A stretch of DNA of 58,650 nucleotides from an uncultured Prevotellaceae bacterium (GCA_902776545.1 CACYQO010000024.1:1-58650); one strand, 5' to 3'; shown: positions 42,616 through 52,106, counted from the stretch's first letter. The notes: a model not told the origin generated them from the letters alone. A program made the numbers and translations.

Positions 42616-43866
42616 ATGTCTAATTTGATTATAGGTCTCATCGTCGCGATGCTCTTCTCTGCCTTCTTTTCTGGTATGGAGATTGCCTTTGTCTCGAGCA
42701 ATCGTCTCTTGGCAGAGATGGACCGTGAGAAAAACGGTCTCTCCCAGAAGGCTATCAGCGTTTTCTACCAGCATCCGAACAACTTTGTCTCGACCATGCT
42801 CGTGGGCAACAACATCGCCCTCGTCATCTATGGAATCCTCTTCGCACGTATCTTCGACGCTACGCTATTCCAACCTTTCAGCGACGGTATCCGCGTCACC
42901 CTCGATACCCTCCTCTCCACGATCATCGTTCTCTTCACAGGTGAGTTCCTTCCGAAGACCATCTTTAAGAACACACCCAACACGATGCTCACCGTCTTCG
43001 CCATCCCGGCTTATCTCTGTTATGTCATCCTCTATCCCATCTCCCGTCTGGCAACCTTTCTCTCCAAAGGACTCCTCCGACTTGTGGGTATTCGTATGAC
43101 CAAGGAGAACGAAGAGCGCGAGTTCACGAAAGTTGACCTCGACTATCTCGTGCAGACCAGTATCGACAATGCCGAAGACGAAGACCAGATAGGCGAGGAA
43201 GTGAAGATCTTCCAAAATGCCCTCGACTTCTCTGAGACGAAGGTACGCGACTGTATGGTACCCCGTACGGAGATCGATGCCGTAGAAGACACTGCTACCA
43301 TCGAGGAACTTAAACAGACCTTCATCGAGAGTGGCCACAGCAAGATCATCGTCTATCACGAAGATATCGACCACATCATCGGCTACATCCACTCCTCCGA
43401 TATGTTCCACACTGACCAGAAGCCGGTAGTGCGTGAGATTAGTTTCGTCCCTGAAACAATGCTCGCTTCTCGCCTGATGAAGCAGCTTATGCAGCAGAAA
43501 CGCTCCCTTGCTATTGTCGTTGATGAGTTCGGAGGCACCAGTGGCCTCGTCTCTCTCGAGGATATCGTGGAGGAGATCACCGGTGAAATTGAAGACGAGC
43601 ACGACAGCACCAACCACGTGGCTAAACAGCTTTCCGACCACGAATATATCCTCTCTGCACGTCTGGAAATCAGTAAGATCAACGAGCAGTTCGACCTCGA
43701 ACTGCCTGAGAGTGATGAATACATGACGCTTGGTGGACTCATCCTCCACGTTTACCAGTCCTTCCCCAAGCTCAACGAGGTGGTCAAATTCGACAATTAT
43801 GAGTTCAAGATCGTCAAAAACACTGCAACGAAGATTGAACTTGTCCGGCTCACCGTGCTCAAATAG
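42616..43866 (+). CDS. CNNM/CorC (hemolysin C-like) transporter family protein
   Basis: This 416-residue protein has an N-terminal DUF21 membrane domain with about four helices (FFSGMEIAFVSSNRLLAE; LVGNNIALVIYG), then a tandem CBS pair (MVPRTEID; IVVDEFGGTSGLVSLEDIVEEI) and a C-terminal CorC_HlyC domain (YILSARLEISKINEQFDLE). The family acts in Mg2+/Co2+ export or homeostasis. Start and length fit. It begins 54 nt after lptC; a repeat half-element (near 42577) lies in the gap. Confidence 0.93.
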   Translation: MSNLIIGLIVAMLFSAFFSGMEIAFVSSNRLLAEMDREKNGLSQKAISVFYQHPNNFVSTMLVGNNIALVIYGILFARIFDATLFQPFSDGIRVTLDTLLSTIIVLFTGEFLPKTIFKNTPNTMLTVFAIPAYLCYVILYPISRLATFLSKGLLRLVGIRMTKENEEREFTKVDLDYLVQTSIDNAEDEDQIGEEVKIFQNALDFSETKVRDCMVPRTEIDAVEDTATIEELKQTFIESGHSKIIVYHEDIDHIIGYIHSSDMFHTDQKPVVREISFVPETMLASRLMKQLMQQKRSLAIVVDEFGGTSGLVSLEDIVEEITGEIEDEHDSTNHVAKQLSDHEYILSARLEISKINEQFDLELPESDEYMTLGGLILHVYQSFPKLNEVVKFDNYEFKIVKNTATKIELVRLTVLK

Positions 43867-43886
43867 AAAGAAAATACGCTAAAAAT

Positions 43887-43918
43887 TTTGCCGTTTCAAA
43901 GAAAAGTCGTAATTTTGC
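43887..43918 (+). promoter_or_regulatory. Promoter of the SurA/PpiD-like gene
   Basis: TTTG (43887-43890), 19 nt, TAATTTTGC (43910-43918). The leader contains a direct repeat of AAATCGTAAAT (43931-43957). Confidence 0.75.
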
Positions 43919-43962
43919 ACCCCAAATTGCAAATCGTAAATAAGTAAATCGTAAATATCATT

Positions 43963-46098
43963 ATGGCAGCATTAGGAAAAATCAGAAAAAGAGGCGTGGC
44001 CCTTGTGATCATCATCGGCCTTGGCCTTTTCGCCTTCATTGCTGAAGAAGCCTTCCGTTCTTGTGAAGCAACCAAGAATCAACAGCGTCAGCAGATAGGC
44101 GAAGTGTTAGGTAACAAAATCAACGTACAGGAATTCCAGTCCCTGGTCGACGAGTACCAGGAGGTTCTCAAGATGTCTCAGGGCGTCGACAACCTCTCTG
44201 AGGAGCAGCTCAACAGCTTGAAGGACGAGGTGTGGAGCTCTTATGTCAATGAGCAGATTGTCGCTAACGAGGCTGGTAAGATTGGTCTCACCGTCACCGA
44301 CGAGGAGATGCAGAATATCATGAAGGAGGGTACCAACCCCATGCTTTTGCGTTCACCCTTCGTCAACCAGCAGACCGGTCGTTTCGACGCAACCATGCTC
44401 ACCAAGTTCCTGGCAGACTATAAGAAGAACGCTTCTAACCCTCAGCTGTCAGAGTCTTACCAGAAGATCTACCAGTACTGGCAGTTCATCGAGAAGCAGC
44501 TGCGCACGCAGACCCTTGCCCAGAAGTTCCAGGCCCTCATCGCCAATAGCCTGATCTCTAACCCTGTTTCAGCCAAGATGGCTTTCGAGGGTCAGACACA
44601 GGAGAGTGACGTGGAGCTGGCTTCTATCGCTTATAGTACCGTCAACGACAATGACGTGCAGGTGACGGAGTCAGACCTTAAGGCCAAATACGATTCTCAG
44701 AAGGAGATGTTCAAGCAGACCGTAGAGACCCGCGACATCAAGTATGTCGCCTTTCAGGTTCTTGCTTCTGCTGCTGACCGTCAGGCCCTCATGGCTACCA
44801 TGAAAGAGGCCTCTGAGAAACTGCAGAGTGGTGCCAGCCCTGCTGAGGTGGTGCGCAAGGCCCAGTCACAGTTCCCTTACACAGGCATCGCAGCCACTCG
44901 TAAGGCTTATCCCTCTGACATCGCAGCCAAGCTCGACTCTATGTCTGTTGGTCAGACCACGGCCCCTTTTGAAACCAAGTCCGACAACACCTTCAACGTC
45001 GTGAAGCTCCTCTCGAAGGTCCAGATGCCTGACTCCATCGAGTATCGTCAGATCCAGGTGGGTGGTGCCACCATCGACGAGGCCCGCAAGACAGCCGACA
45101 GCATCTACACCGCCCTCAAGGCAGGTGCTAACTTCGAGGAACTCGCTCAGAAGTACGGTCAGACAGGCGACAAGCAGTGGCTCACCTCTGCCATGTACGA
45201 GAATTCCAACGCGATGGACGAGGAGTCAAAGAACTACCTAAACAGCATCAACACTCTGGCAGTTAACGACGTGAAGAACCTTGAGTTCTCTCAGGGTAAC
45301 ATCGTGCTTCAGGTCACAGCCCGCAAGGCGATGGTCGACAAGTACGACGTCGCTGTTGTCAAGCACACCATCGACTTCTCCAAGGCCACATACTCTGACG
45401 CTTACAACAAGTTCAGCCAGTACGTCAGTGAGAACAAGACCATCGAGGAACTTGAGAAGAACGCCGAGAAATTCGGTTTCAAAGTGCAGGAGCGCAAGGA
45501 TATGTTCAACTCTGAGCACAATGTTGTTGGTCTTCGTGCCACCCGTGAGGCCATGAAGTGGATCTTCGACGCCAAGGTCGGTGAGGTTAGTCCTCTCTAC
45601 GAGTGTGGCAGCAACGACAACCTCCTCGTGGTTGCTCTGACAAAGGTCACACCCATTGGTTACCGTTCACTTGGTGATGTTCAGGACATGTTGAAGCCTG
45701 AGGTCATCCGCGACAAGAAGTTCGAGCAGATCAAGGCAAAGTTCGCTGGTGTCGCTGACATCGCAGCCGCTAAGGCCAAGGGTGCCCGCATCGACTCTGT
45801 GAAGCAGATTACCTTCTCTGCCCCTGCCTTCGTTCAAGCTACGGGTTCCAGTGAGCCTGCCCTCGCAGGTGCTGTGGCAGCCCTCAAGCAGGGTGACTTC
45901 AGCAAGGCTCTCATCAAGGGTAACGGCGGTGCCTTCCTCTTCCGTGTCATCAAGAAGGCTCAGCGCGAAGGTGCCACCTTCGATGCCCAGGCCATGGAGC
46001 GCACTCTCAGCCAGCGTGCCCAGCAGGCCGCCGGTCGTTTCATGCAGGAGCTTTACCAGAAGGCTAACGTTGTAGATAACCGCTATCTGTTCTTCTAA
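43963..46098 (+). CDS. SurA/PpiD-like peptidyl-prolyl isomerase
   Basis: The 711-residue protein has a single N-terminal membrane anchor (VALVIIIGLGLFAFIAEEAF), a SurA_N-like chaperone region (about 45-220) and parvulin PPIase modules in the middle (DSIEYRQIQVGGATIDEARK...FEELAQKYGQTG) and C-terminal third. This is the PpiD plan: an inner-membrane-anchored periplasmic foldase handling newly exported proteins. It has its own promoter. A strong terminator (46116-46155) follows the stop. Confidence 0.92.
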   Translation: MAALGKIRKRGVALVIIIGLGLFAFIAEEAFRSCEATKNQQRQQIGEVLGNKINVQEFQSLVDEYQEVLKMSQGVDNLSEEQLNSLKDEVWSSYVNEQIVANEAGKIGLTVTDEEMQNIMKEGTNPMLLRSPFVNQQTGRFDATMLTKFLADYKKNASNPQLSESYQKIYQYWQFIEKQLRTQTLAQKFQALIANSLISNPVSAKMAFEGQTQESDVELASIAYSTVNDNDVQVTESDLKAKYDSQKEMFKQTVETRDIKYVAFQVLASAADRQALMATMKEASEKLQSGASPAEVVRKAQSQFPYTGIAATRKAYPSDIAAKLDSMSVGQTTAPFETKSDNTFNVVKLLSKVQMPDSIEYRQIQVGGATIDEARKTADSIYTALKAGANFEELAQKYGQTGDKQWLTSAMYENSNAMDEESKNYLNSINTLAVNDVKNLEFSQGNIVLQVTARKAMVDKYDVAVVKHTIDFSKATYSDAYNKFSQYVSENKTIEELEKNAEKFGFKVQERKDMFNSEHNVVGLRATREAMKWIFDAKVGEVSPLYECGSNDNLLVVALTKVTPIGYRSLGDVQDMLKPEVIRDKKFEQIKAKFAGVADIAAAKAKGARIDSVKQITFSAPAFVQATGSSEPALAGAVAALKQGDFSKALIKGNGGAFLFRVIKKAQREGATFDAQAMERTLSQRAQQAAGRFMQELYQKANVVDNRYLFF

Positions 46099-46115
46099 AG
46101 AAGGACGGAAAAATA

Positions 46116-46155
46116 AAAGAAATCCCGAAACGTTTGGTCGTTTCGGGATTTCTTT
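46116..46155. terminator. Strong terminator overlapping the capsule promoter
   Basis: A perfect 17-bp stem (AAAGAAATCCCGAAACG with its complement) and loop TTTGGT, ending in a T-rich run. It terminates the PpiD-like gene. The loop supplies the TTTG -33 element of the following promoter. Confidence 0.9.
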
Positions 46156-46165
46156 GTACCTTTGC
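46133..46165 (+). promoter_or_regulatory. Promoter of the capsule locus
   Basis: TTTG at 46133-46136 (in the terminator loop), 20 nt, TACCTTTGC at 46157-46165. The UpxY start lies about 70 nt downstream. No flanking inverted repeats typical of invertible capsule promoters are seen. Confidence 0.75.
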
Positions 46166-46236
46166 ATCCAAATTTCCGTAGTCACCTCTTTAGACAGAAT
46201 CTACCAGAGGTCTGGCAGACATAACGAAGTGCCAAT

Positions 46237-46899
46237 ATGAACGCGTTGTCTAATGCTAATATGGCAGCCACTTCCCCCTGCATAGGACTTGCCTCCTGTG
46301 CCTTCCCCGAAGCAAGAAGCTCACAAACAGGGGTGTCGGTAGAATACACCCCGGATCCTGACAAGCAGTGGTACGTCTTCCGCATCACCTATGCCCGGGA
46401 ACAGCAGGCGACAGACTACCTTATCGAGCACGGCATCTATGCCTACCTCGCCATGGGTTGGAAACAGATTGTCAAAGACGGCAAGAAGAAGCGCGTACTG
46501 ACTCCCCTCTTCAACCTCGTCTTTGCCTACGTCACACCCGACCAGGCTTACTCCTTCGTCCGTGACACCCCCCTCTGTCCCTTCCTCACGTTCTACTACG
46601 ACCACTTCACGGTGGCGCTTGACTATCGTAACCCGCCCCTCACCATTTCTGACAGTGAGATGCAGTCCTTTGTCCGTGCCACCATCCTCAAGGATCCCCA
46701 TGTCATGGCGGTAGACCCCTCCCGTTGCAACTTCCTCTCCGATGAGGAAGTCCTCGTCACCGATGGTCCCTTCGCTGGCGTCCGTGGTCGTGTGGTCCGT
46801 GTCTCACGTCAGAACCGTATCGCTGTCTCTCTCCGTGGCATCTCCACCCTCATCGTCACCGCTTACATCCCCTCCGCCTTCCTTAAAAAAGAGATGTAG
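46237..46899 (+). CDS. UpxY family transcription antiterminator
   Basis: This 220-residue NusG-like protein is of the type encoded as the first gene of Bacteroidales capsule loci; it binds the elongating polymerase and lets it read through the locus. The NusG N-terminal domain begins at about residue 43 (KQWYVFRITYAREQQATDYL). A C-terminal KOW-like segment is visible (VLVTDGPFAGVRGRVVRVSRQNRIAVSL). The first ~40 residues are an unstructured-looking extension, so the true start could be later. Position directly before Wzz and Wzx supports the assignment. No UpxZ partner gene is present. Confidence 0.9.
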   Translation: MNALSNANMAATSPCIGLASCAFPEARSSQTGVSVEYTPDPDKQWYVFRITYAREQQATDYLIEHGIYAYLAMGWKQIVKDGKKKRVLTPLFNLVFAYVTPDQAYSFVRDTPLCPFLTFYYDHFTVALDYRNPPLTISDSEMQSFVRATILKDPHVMAVDPSRCNFLSDEEVLVTDGPFAGVRGRVVRVSRQNRIAVSLRGISTLIVTAYIPSAFLKKEM

Positions 46900-46930
46900 T
46901 AATCTTTTTTCGGATACTAAATACGATCCA

Positions 46931-48061
46931 ATGAAAATAAGCATAATAAATATGAATGAATCAGTCAATAAGTTAGGAAATATGGAAAATCAGGAAATGC
47001 CCATCGATTTCGGCAAACTCTTCAACGACCTGCTGAAACACAAGAAACTCTTTTACAAGGTTCTTGCCATCACATTTGTTGCGTCGTGTGTGATAACCCT
47101 GTCTATGCCGAACTATTATAAATGCGAGGTAACCCTTAGTCCGGAAATGTCCCGTTCCAAGAGTTCTGGCGGTTTGGCTGCCTTGGCAAGTAGCTTTGGC
47201 GTGAATCTTAATGGTGGTGCAGCTGGTACAGAGGCCTTGTTTCCCACGCTTTACCCTGATCTGATGAATTCTACCGAGTTCAAGACTAGTCTTTTCACCA
47301 TTCCCGTGACCATCGAGGGTGATAAGGGAGCGGGCGAGCCTGACCGTACGATGACCTATTACGAGTATCTGACCACAGAGCAGAAGAGTACATGGTGGAG
47401 TACGGCTATAAAAGGTATCAAATATTGGATTATCAGTCTTTTCAAGGAACCCATGCCAGAGTCAGACAAGGTTGATCCTTTCCGTCTGACCAAGAAACAG
47501 ACTGATATCGTAGAGATGATAAACAAAAAGATAGTCTGTGACATAGACCAAAAGACGATGGTCATCAGCATTGAGGTGACCGATCAGGACCCCCTAATTT
47601 GTGCCACGATGGCCGACTCTGTGAAAGTGCGTCTCCAGCAGGCTATCACCGACTATCGCACCAGCAAAGCACGAGTCGATTTGGAATACAACAAGAAACT
47701 CTATGTCGAGGCTCAGGCCCGTTACGAAAAGGCGACTAAGGCCTATGTCCGTTTTGCCGACAGCAATCAGAAAGCCTTCTTGCAGTCCGTTCGTCAGAAG
47801 CGATCAGAACTTGAGGACGAGTTGTCCCTTCTGCGCAGCGTCTGCCAGCAGCTGGGCAATCAGGTTCTGCAGGCTGAGATGAAAGTTCAGGAAGATACCC
47901 CCGCCTTCACTACGCTCCAGAATGCCACGGTTCCTGTCGAGAAGGCTGGTCCTGGCCGTGCTAAGTTTGTCCTAGTATTCCTCTTCTTCGCCCTCCTATC
48001 CACCATTGTCTGGTGTTTCCACAAAGAGGGTGACCTTAAACCCCTTCTCGGCTTAGATTGA
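46931..48061 (+). CDS. Wzz-type chain length determinant protein
   Basis: The 376-residue inner-membrane protein sets polymer chain length in Wzy-dependent capsule or O-antigen synthesis. MPIDFGKLFNDLLKHKKLFYKVL precedes the first membrane helix (about 44-58), a long periplasmic coiled-coil region follows (LDLEYNKKLYVEAQARYEKA; KRSELEDELSLLRSV), and a second helix lies near the C-terminus (FVLVFLFFALLSTIVWCF) after a Pro-rich PVEKAGPGRAK. A longer open frame reaches back over the UpxY gene and is rejected. ATGs at 46931, 46952 and 46982 are all possible; 46931 is given. Confidence 0.9.
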   Translation: MKISIINMNESVNKLGNMENQEMPIDFGKLFNDLLKHKKLFYKVLAITFVASCVITLSMPNYYKCEVTLSPEMSRSKSSGGLAALASSFGVNLNGGAAGTEALFPTLYPDLMNSTEFKTSLFTIPVTIEGDKGAGEPDRTMTYYEYLTTEQKSTWWSTAIKGIKYWIISLFKEPMPESDKVDPFRLTKKQTDIVEMINKKIVCDIDQKTMVISIEVTDQDPLICATMADSVKVRLQQAITDYRTSKARVDLEYNKKLYVEAQARYEKATKAYVRFADSNQKAFLQSVRQKRSELEDELSLLRSVCQQLGNQVLQAEMKVQEDTPAFTTLQNATVPVEKAGPGRAKFVLVFLFFALLSTIVWCFHKEGDLKPLLGLD

Positions 48062-48079
48062 ATGCCCCTCAAAAACCGT

Positions 48080-48133
48080 GAGTTAACTCAAAACATCCAT
48101 CGAGTTAACTCAAGCGACAAATCGAGTTAACTC
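48080..48133. repeat. Three GAGTTAACTC palindromes at exact 22-bp spacing
   Basis: Perfect 10-bp palindromes lie at 48080-48089, 48102-48111 and 48124-48133, all in the gap between the Wzz and flippase genes. The third is followed by T residues. Between the palindromes are 12-nt unrelated spacers. They may be operators bound on one face of the helix, or alternative RNA hairpins. Confidence 0.9.
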
Positions 48134-48151
48134 AGGTTTTTTCAGCTCAAA

Positions 48152-49681
48152 ATGAAAAATCATTCGGCAAGTAATAAGCGTATAGCCAAGAATACGCTGT
48201 TCCTCTATTTCAGGTCAATGTTCCTGATAGTGATTACCTTGTATACAAGCAGGGTGATACTGCAGTCATTGGGTGTATCTGACTTTGGAATATATAATGT
48301 CGTTGGTGGTGTTGTGGCGATGTTCTCTATGTTGAGCGGATCCTTGCATACCGCTACGCAGAGATTTCTTACATTTGCTCTTGGCAAAGGGGATTTTTCT
48401 AATCTGAAGAAGGTGTTCATGACGAGCATCACTATACATATAGCTCTCGGAGTTATTCTTGTGATTCTGTTAGAGGTCGCAGGTGTGTGGTTCCTCTATA
48501 ATAAGATGAATATGCCCGCTGAGCGTGTTGATGTAGCCTTTTGGGTGTTGCAGTTCAGCATAGCAACGTTCTTCGTCAATGTCATCTCTGTTCCATACAA
48601 TGCTGCCATTATTGCTCATGAGAAGATGGCGACATTTGCTTATATCAGTATTTTAGATGGTATACTGAAGCTTGGTATCGCTTTTTCCATAGTGTATACC
48701 CCATATGACAGGCTTGTTGTGTATGCACTACTTATGTTTGGACTGTCTCTTCTTAACAGGATTCTATATACAGTTTACAGTCATCGCCATTTCGAGGAAA
48801 CACGACATGTGAAATTGGGAATAGAAAAGAGCCTATTTCAGGAAATGTTCAGTTTTGCAGGGTGGAATCTTTTTGGTAGTGGTTCTAGGCTTCTTAGAAA
48901 TCAAGGAGTTGATATACTTCTTAATATTTTCTTTGGAGTGACGGTCAACGCTGCCAAAGGACTTAGCAATCAGGTACACCATGCGGTATATCAGTTTATA
49001 ACTAACTTTCAGACAGCTGTGAATCCTCAGTTGACGATGTCTGTAGCTCAGACCGACTTCAAAAGGACTCATACGTTAATCATTCAAGGGGGACGTTTCT
49101 CTTTCTACTTGATGTGTATAATGTCTGTGCCGCTTATTGTGGTAACGCCTCAGGTCCTGTCGATTTGGCTGGTCGAAGTGCCTGCGTTTACGGTAGAGTT
49201 CGTAAGGTGGACATTAGTTTATCTTCTATGGGATACTTTATCTCGTTTCCTTATCAATGCTGTTCTTGCTTATGGTAAGATAAAGACCTACCAGATTGTA
49301 GTGGGTGGTACAAAACTGCTTATCTTGCCATTGGTATATATTTGGCTAAAGATGGGTGGAAGTCCGTTGGTTGGCATTTGGGCGAACATCATTCTTGAAG
49401 TGATATGCCTTGGTCAGCGATTATACTTCAACCATCTTTACAATGGTCTTTCGTGGTTCTCCTATTTCTGGAAAGTCATATTAAGATGTTGGTTCGTTTT
49501 TGCTATTGCTCTGGTTGCCTCGTATTATGTCCTGTCTTTTATTCCAGACAACTTTATCATCCTCATCATCTCAGCTTTACTGATTACAGGAGTCACTATA
49601 GCCTTTGTAGGTATGGGACAAGGAGAGAGGGAACTTGCTTTTAATAAAGTAAATTCAATAGTATCTAAACTCTGGCGATGA
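48152..49681 (+). CDS. Wzx-type flippase / polysaccharide biosynthesis protein (MATE-like)
   Basis: The 509-residue protein has about 12-14 membrane helices and a typical N-terminal RIAKNTLFLYFRSMFLIVIT followed by LYTSRVILQSLGVSDFGIYN. This is the O-antigen/teichoic-acid flippase family that moves undecaprenyl-linked repeat units to the periplasm. It overlaps the next gene by 4 nt. Base composition drops toward A+T from here on, as is typical of variable capsule genes. Confidence 0.93.
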   Translation: MKNHSASNKRIAKNTLFLYFRSMFLIVITLYTSRVILQSLGVSDFGIYNVVGGVVAMFSMLSGSLHTATQRFLTFALGKGDFSNLKKVFMTSITIHIALGVILVILLEVAGVWFLYNKMNMPAERVDVAFWVLQFSIATFFVNVISVPYNAAIIAHEKMATFAYISILDGILKLGIAFSIVYTPYDRLVVYALLMFGLSLLNRILYTVYSHRHFEETRHVKLGIEKSLFQEMFSFAGWNLFGSGSRLLRNQGVDILLNIFFGVTVNAAKGLSNQVHHAVYQFITNFQTAVNPQLTMSVAQTDFKRTHTLIIQGGRFSFYLMCIMSVPLIVVTPQVLSIWLVEVPAFTVEFVRWTLVYLLWDTLSRFLINAVLAYGKIKTYQIVVGGTKLLILPLVYIWLKMGGSPLVGIWANIILEVICLGQRLYFNHLYNGLSWFSYFWKVILRCWFVFAIALVASYYVLSFIPDNFIILIISALLITGVTIAFVGMGQGERELAFNKVNSIVSKLWR

Positions 49682-50961
49682 ACAACATTAACGAAATAAA
49701 AAATTCACAACTCTGCTTTGGCTGTGGCACATGTAATGTCGTCTGTAACAAGGATGCCATTACCATGCAGTATGACAACATTGGGCGACTGATGCCAATC
49801 CTTGATGAAGCGAAGTGTGTCAATTGCGGATTATGCAGCAAGATTTGCCCAAGTTTAGACCAAAAGAGAATACAATTACCAGATGCCGAAGATCATTTTG
49901 TTGGCCATGTAATCAATACTTATATCGGCAAGGCCACTGACGAACGAATCTTCCGGAACTCTCAGAGCGGAGGGATGGTGACAGCAGCTCTCAAATACCT
50001 TTTCGACACTGGCAAGATAAATGCAGCAATTGTCTGCAAAGTCATCGATGAGATTGAATATACCCCCAAGGCTATGTTGATTACCCAGGTCTCCGAGTTG
50101 TATGACAGCCAAAGGTCATCCTACGTTCCGGTAGATATGGTGTCAGCAATCAAAGGAGCAGACCAATACAAATCTATTGCTGTAGTGGGAACAGGTTGTA
50201 ATATTCAAGGCTTCTCGGCATTGAAGGACTTTGGGAAGAATTATGGCGATAAGATAAAATACACATTGGGCTTGATATGCGACCGTACACTCTGCAAAAC
50301 AGCTACAGATGTGTTGTATGCAGGTTTCTTCAAAGATAAGAAGAAACGAATTGTGTGGCGCGACAAGTCATCTGGATACAGAGAAGCACAACTGAAAATA
50401 AAGACGGATGATGGAATGCTAAAGACATTACCTCGTTGGAAGCGATTTGCCTTGAAGGATCCTTTTACCAATCCTCGTTGTCGTATCTGCTTCGATAAAC
50501 TTAACACACATGCTGACATTGTTTTTGGAGATCCATGGGGGATGAGTGATGTGGATTGGAAGAATGGCATGTCGTTAGTTCTTACACGTACGTCTATAGG
50601 CGATGCTATTATAAAGGATATGTTAGAAATGGGGTTTGCAGATTTGCATTCAGCTCCACTTTCAGAGGTGATTAAAGGTCAGCATATAGAAAAACGAAAA
50701 CAGGACCTTTCTATAGCGCTTTCATTATACAAGAAGCAAGGTTGGCTGATGCCCAGTTATGCCGATAAATTTGGTTTTGCTTCTGGTGATACTAAACTAC
50801 CCAAGTTGATAATGAGGTTTGTGCATGATGCCAGTCTGACCAAACTTGAAATTATAGATAAAAACATTAAGATGCTGCATAGGGAATCTTGGCGCAAGAC
50901 TTGCCTATACCGCACCGCAGTCCGCATATTAAAATTTATAAAAAGGATAGTGAAACAATGA
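49678..50961 (+). CDS. Fe-S protein, coenzyme F420 hydrogenase/dehydrogenase beta-subunit-like
   Basis: The 427-residue protein has an N-terminal bacterial-ferredoxin module with two 4Fe-4S sites (C13-x2-C-x2-C-x3-C and C47-x2-C-x2-C-x3-C). A FrhB-like region follows with NSQSGGMVTAALKYL, VVGTGCNIQGF and ADIVFGDPWGMSD. F420 is not expected in this organism; homologues in Bacteroidales capsule loci are regularly paired with pyruvyl transferases, as here (4-nt overlap). It may supply electrons for a sugar modification. The reaction is not established. Confidence 0.88.
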   Translation: MNNINEIKNSQLCFGCGTCNVVCNKDAITMQYDNIGRLMPILDEAKCVNCGLCSKICPSLDQKRIQLPDAEDHFVGHVINTYIGKATDERIFRNSQSGGMVTAALKYLFDTGKINAAIVCKVIDEIEYTPKAMLITQVSELYDSQRSSYVPVDMVSAIKGADQYKSIAVVGTGCNIQGFSALKDFGKNYGDKIKYTLGLICDRTLCKTATDVLYAGFFKDKKKRIVWRDKSSGYREAQLKIKTDDGMLKTLPRWKRFALKDPFTNPRCRICFDKLNTHADIVFGDPWGMSDVDWKNGMSLVLTRTSIGDAIIKDMLEMGFADLHSAPLSEVIKGQHIEKRKQDLSIALSLYKKQGWLMPSYADKFGFASGDTKLPKLIMRFVHDASLTKLEIIDKNIKMLHRESWRKTCLYRTAVRILKFIKRIVKQ

Positions 50962-52106
50962 AGATAGTATTATCTGGTGTAGAAACAAAAAATAAAGGGG
51001 CTGAACTGATGCTATATGCCATTCTTCAGGAAATAGAGCGCAAGCATCCTGATGCAAATGTCTATATACCTTATTCTAGTGATTTTCAGGACTTGAGTTA
51101 TGTCGCTACATCGCTAAACTTTAGATTTAGTCCGGTAAGTCAATTCATATATAAAACCCATCTTGTTGGAATCTTTCGGCAACTTCACCTGCCTTTAGAG
51201 TGGCTGTATAAGGCAACTGTTGTAAAACATGCAGATTTCTTTATTGATGCGAGTGGTTTTCACTTTTCAGATCATAAAAAGAACTTTACTCCTTTGAAAG
51301 TTGCAAGATGGAATTGTTTACTTAGGGAATATCGTGGACAAGGCACAAAGATCATCTTCTTACCTCAAGCATTTGGACCTGCTGTTAAGAAGAATACCTT
51401 GAACGGTCTGAAATGCATCAGTAAATACGCAGACCTTATTATGGCAAGGGAACAGGTTTCATATGGTTATCTGGAACAGTCTGGTGTCATGGATATGAAT
51501 AAGGTCAGATTACAAACAGATTTTACTTCTTTAGTAGAGGGAGTATTGCCTGAAGGCTATGAACATTTGAAAGACGGCATATGCATCATTCCTAATCTTA
51601 GGATGGTAGATACAGGGACTGTTTCGAAAGAAGATTATATTGGACTAATATCTGCAATAGTAAATTCGTGTAAAGCTTCAGGTCATCCCATATATTTATT
51701 AAACCATGAAGGAAAAGACGATGAACAACTCGCCTATGAATGTAAAAAAAGAATAGAGAACAATATCGAGGTTGTTACAGGACTTAATGCTTTGGCGGTT
51801 AAGGGCTTGATATCTTCTGCTTATTTTGTCATATCATCCCGCTTCCACGGTGTGGCTTCTTCGTTAAATTCTTGTGTTCCTTGTTTGGCTACAAGTTGGA
51901 GCCATAAGTATCAAGAACTCTTCAAGGATTACGGAATGAGTGATTGTGTCCTGCCTCTTGACAATCTCCCAAAGATAGAAAAAATGGTTAATGAATTCCT
52001 TATTAATGATAACAATAAGAATATAAGAAATTCATTAAGTCAACGTGTATCAAAGATAAAGTCAGATACAGAAGAGATGTGGGAAATGGTATGGAATTCA
52101 AAATGA
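50958..52106 (+). CDS. Polysaccharide pyruvyl transferase family protein
   Basis: The 382-residue protein starts KIVLSGVETKNKGAELMLYAIL and carries the late motif SSRFHGVASSL, both typical of the CsaB/WcaK-like pyruvyl transferase family (GT-B-like fold). These enzymes add ketal pyruvate from phosphoenolpyruvate to sugars, giving the polymer negative charge. The ATG at 50958 overlaps the stop of the Fe-S gene (ATGA), which decides the start over a longer frame from 50889. It acts in the cytosol on lipid-linked intermediates. Confidence 0.88.
   Translation: MKIVLSGVETKNKGAELMLYAILQEIERKHPDANVYIPYSSDFQDLSYVATSLNFRFSPVSQFIYKTHLVGIFRQLHLPLEWLYKATVVKHADFFIDASGFHFSDHKKNFTPLKVARWNCLLREYRGQGTKIIFLPQAFGPAVKKNTLNGLKCISKYADLIMAREQVSYGYLEQSGVMDMNKVRLQTDFTSLVEGVLPEGYEHLKDGICIIPNLRMVDTGTVSKEDYIGLISAIVNSCKASGHPIYLLNHEGKDDEQLAYECKKRIENNIEVVTGLNALAVKGLISSAYFVISSRFHGVASSLNSCVPCLATSWSHKYQELFKDYGMSDCVLPLDNLPKIEKMVNEFLINDNNKNIRNSLSQRVSKIKSDTEEMWEMVWNSK

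Noticed and set aside
46116-46236. Invertible capsule promoter of the B. fragilis type
   Set aside because: The inverted repeat here is a terminator stem that encloses only the -33 element. There is no second repeat copy beyond the -7 box, so inversion would not switch a whole promoter.
46742-46930. 63-residue N-terminal extension of the Wzz protein
   Set aside because: It overlaps the UpxY gene in another frame, is Ser/Pro-rich low-complexity sequence, and the normal Wzz start lies at 46931 or slightly later.
48080-48133. CRISPR-like array from three regularly spaced repeats
   Set aside because: The repeats are only 10 bp, fully palindromic, with 12-nt spacers and no cas genes. Operators or hairpins fit better.
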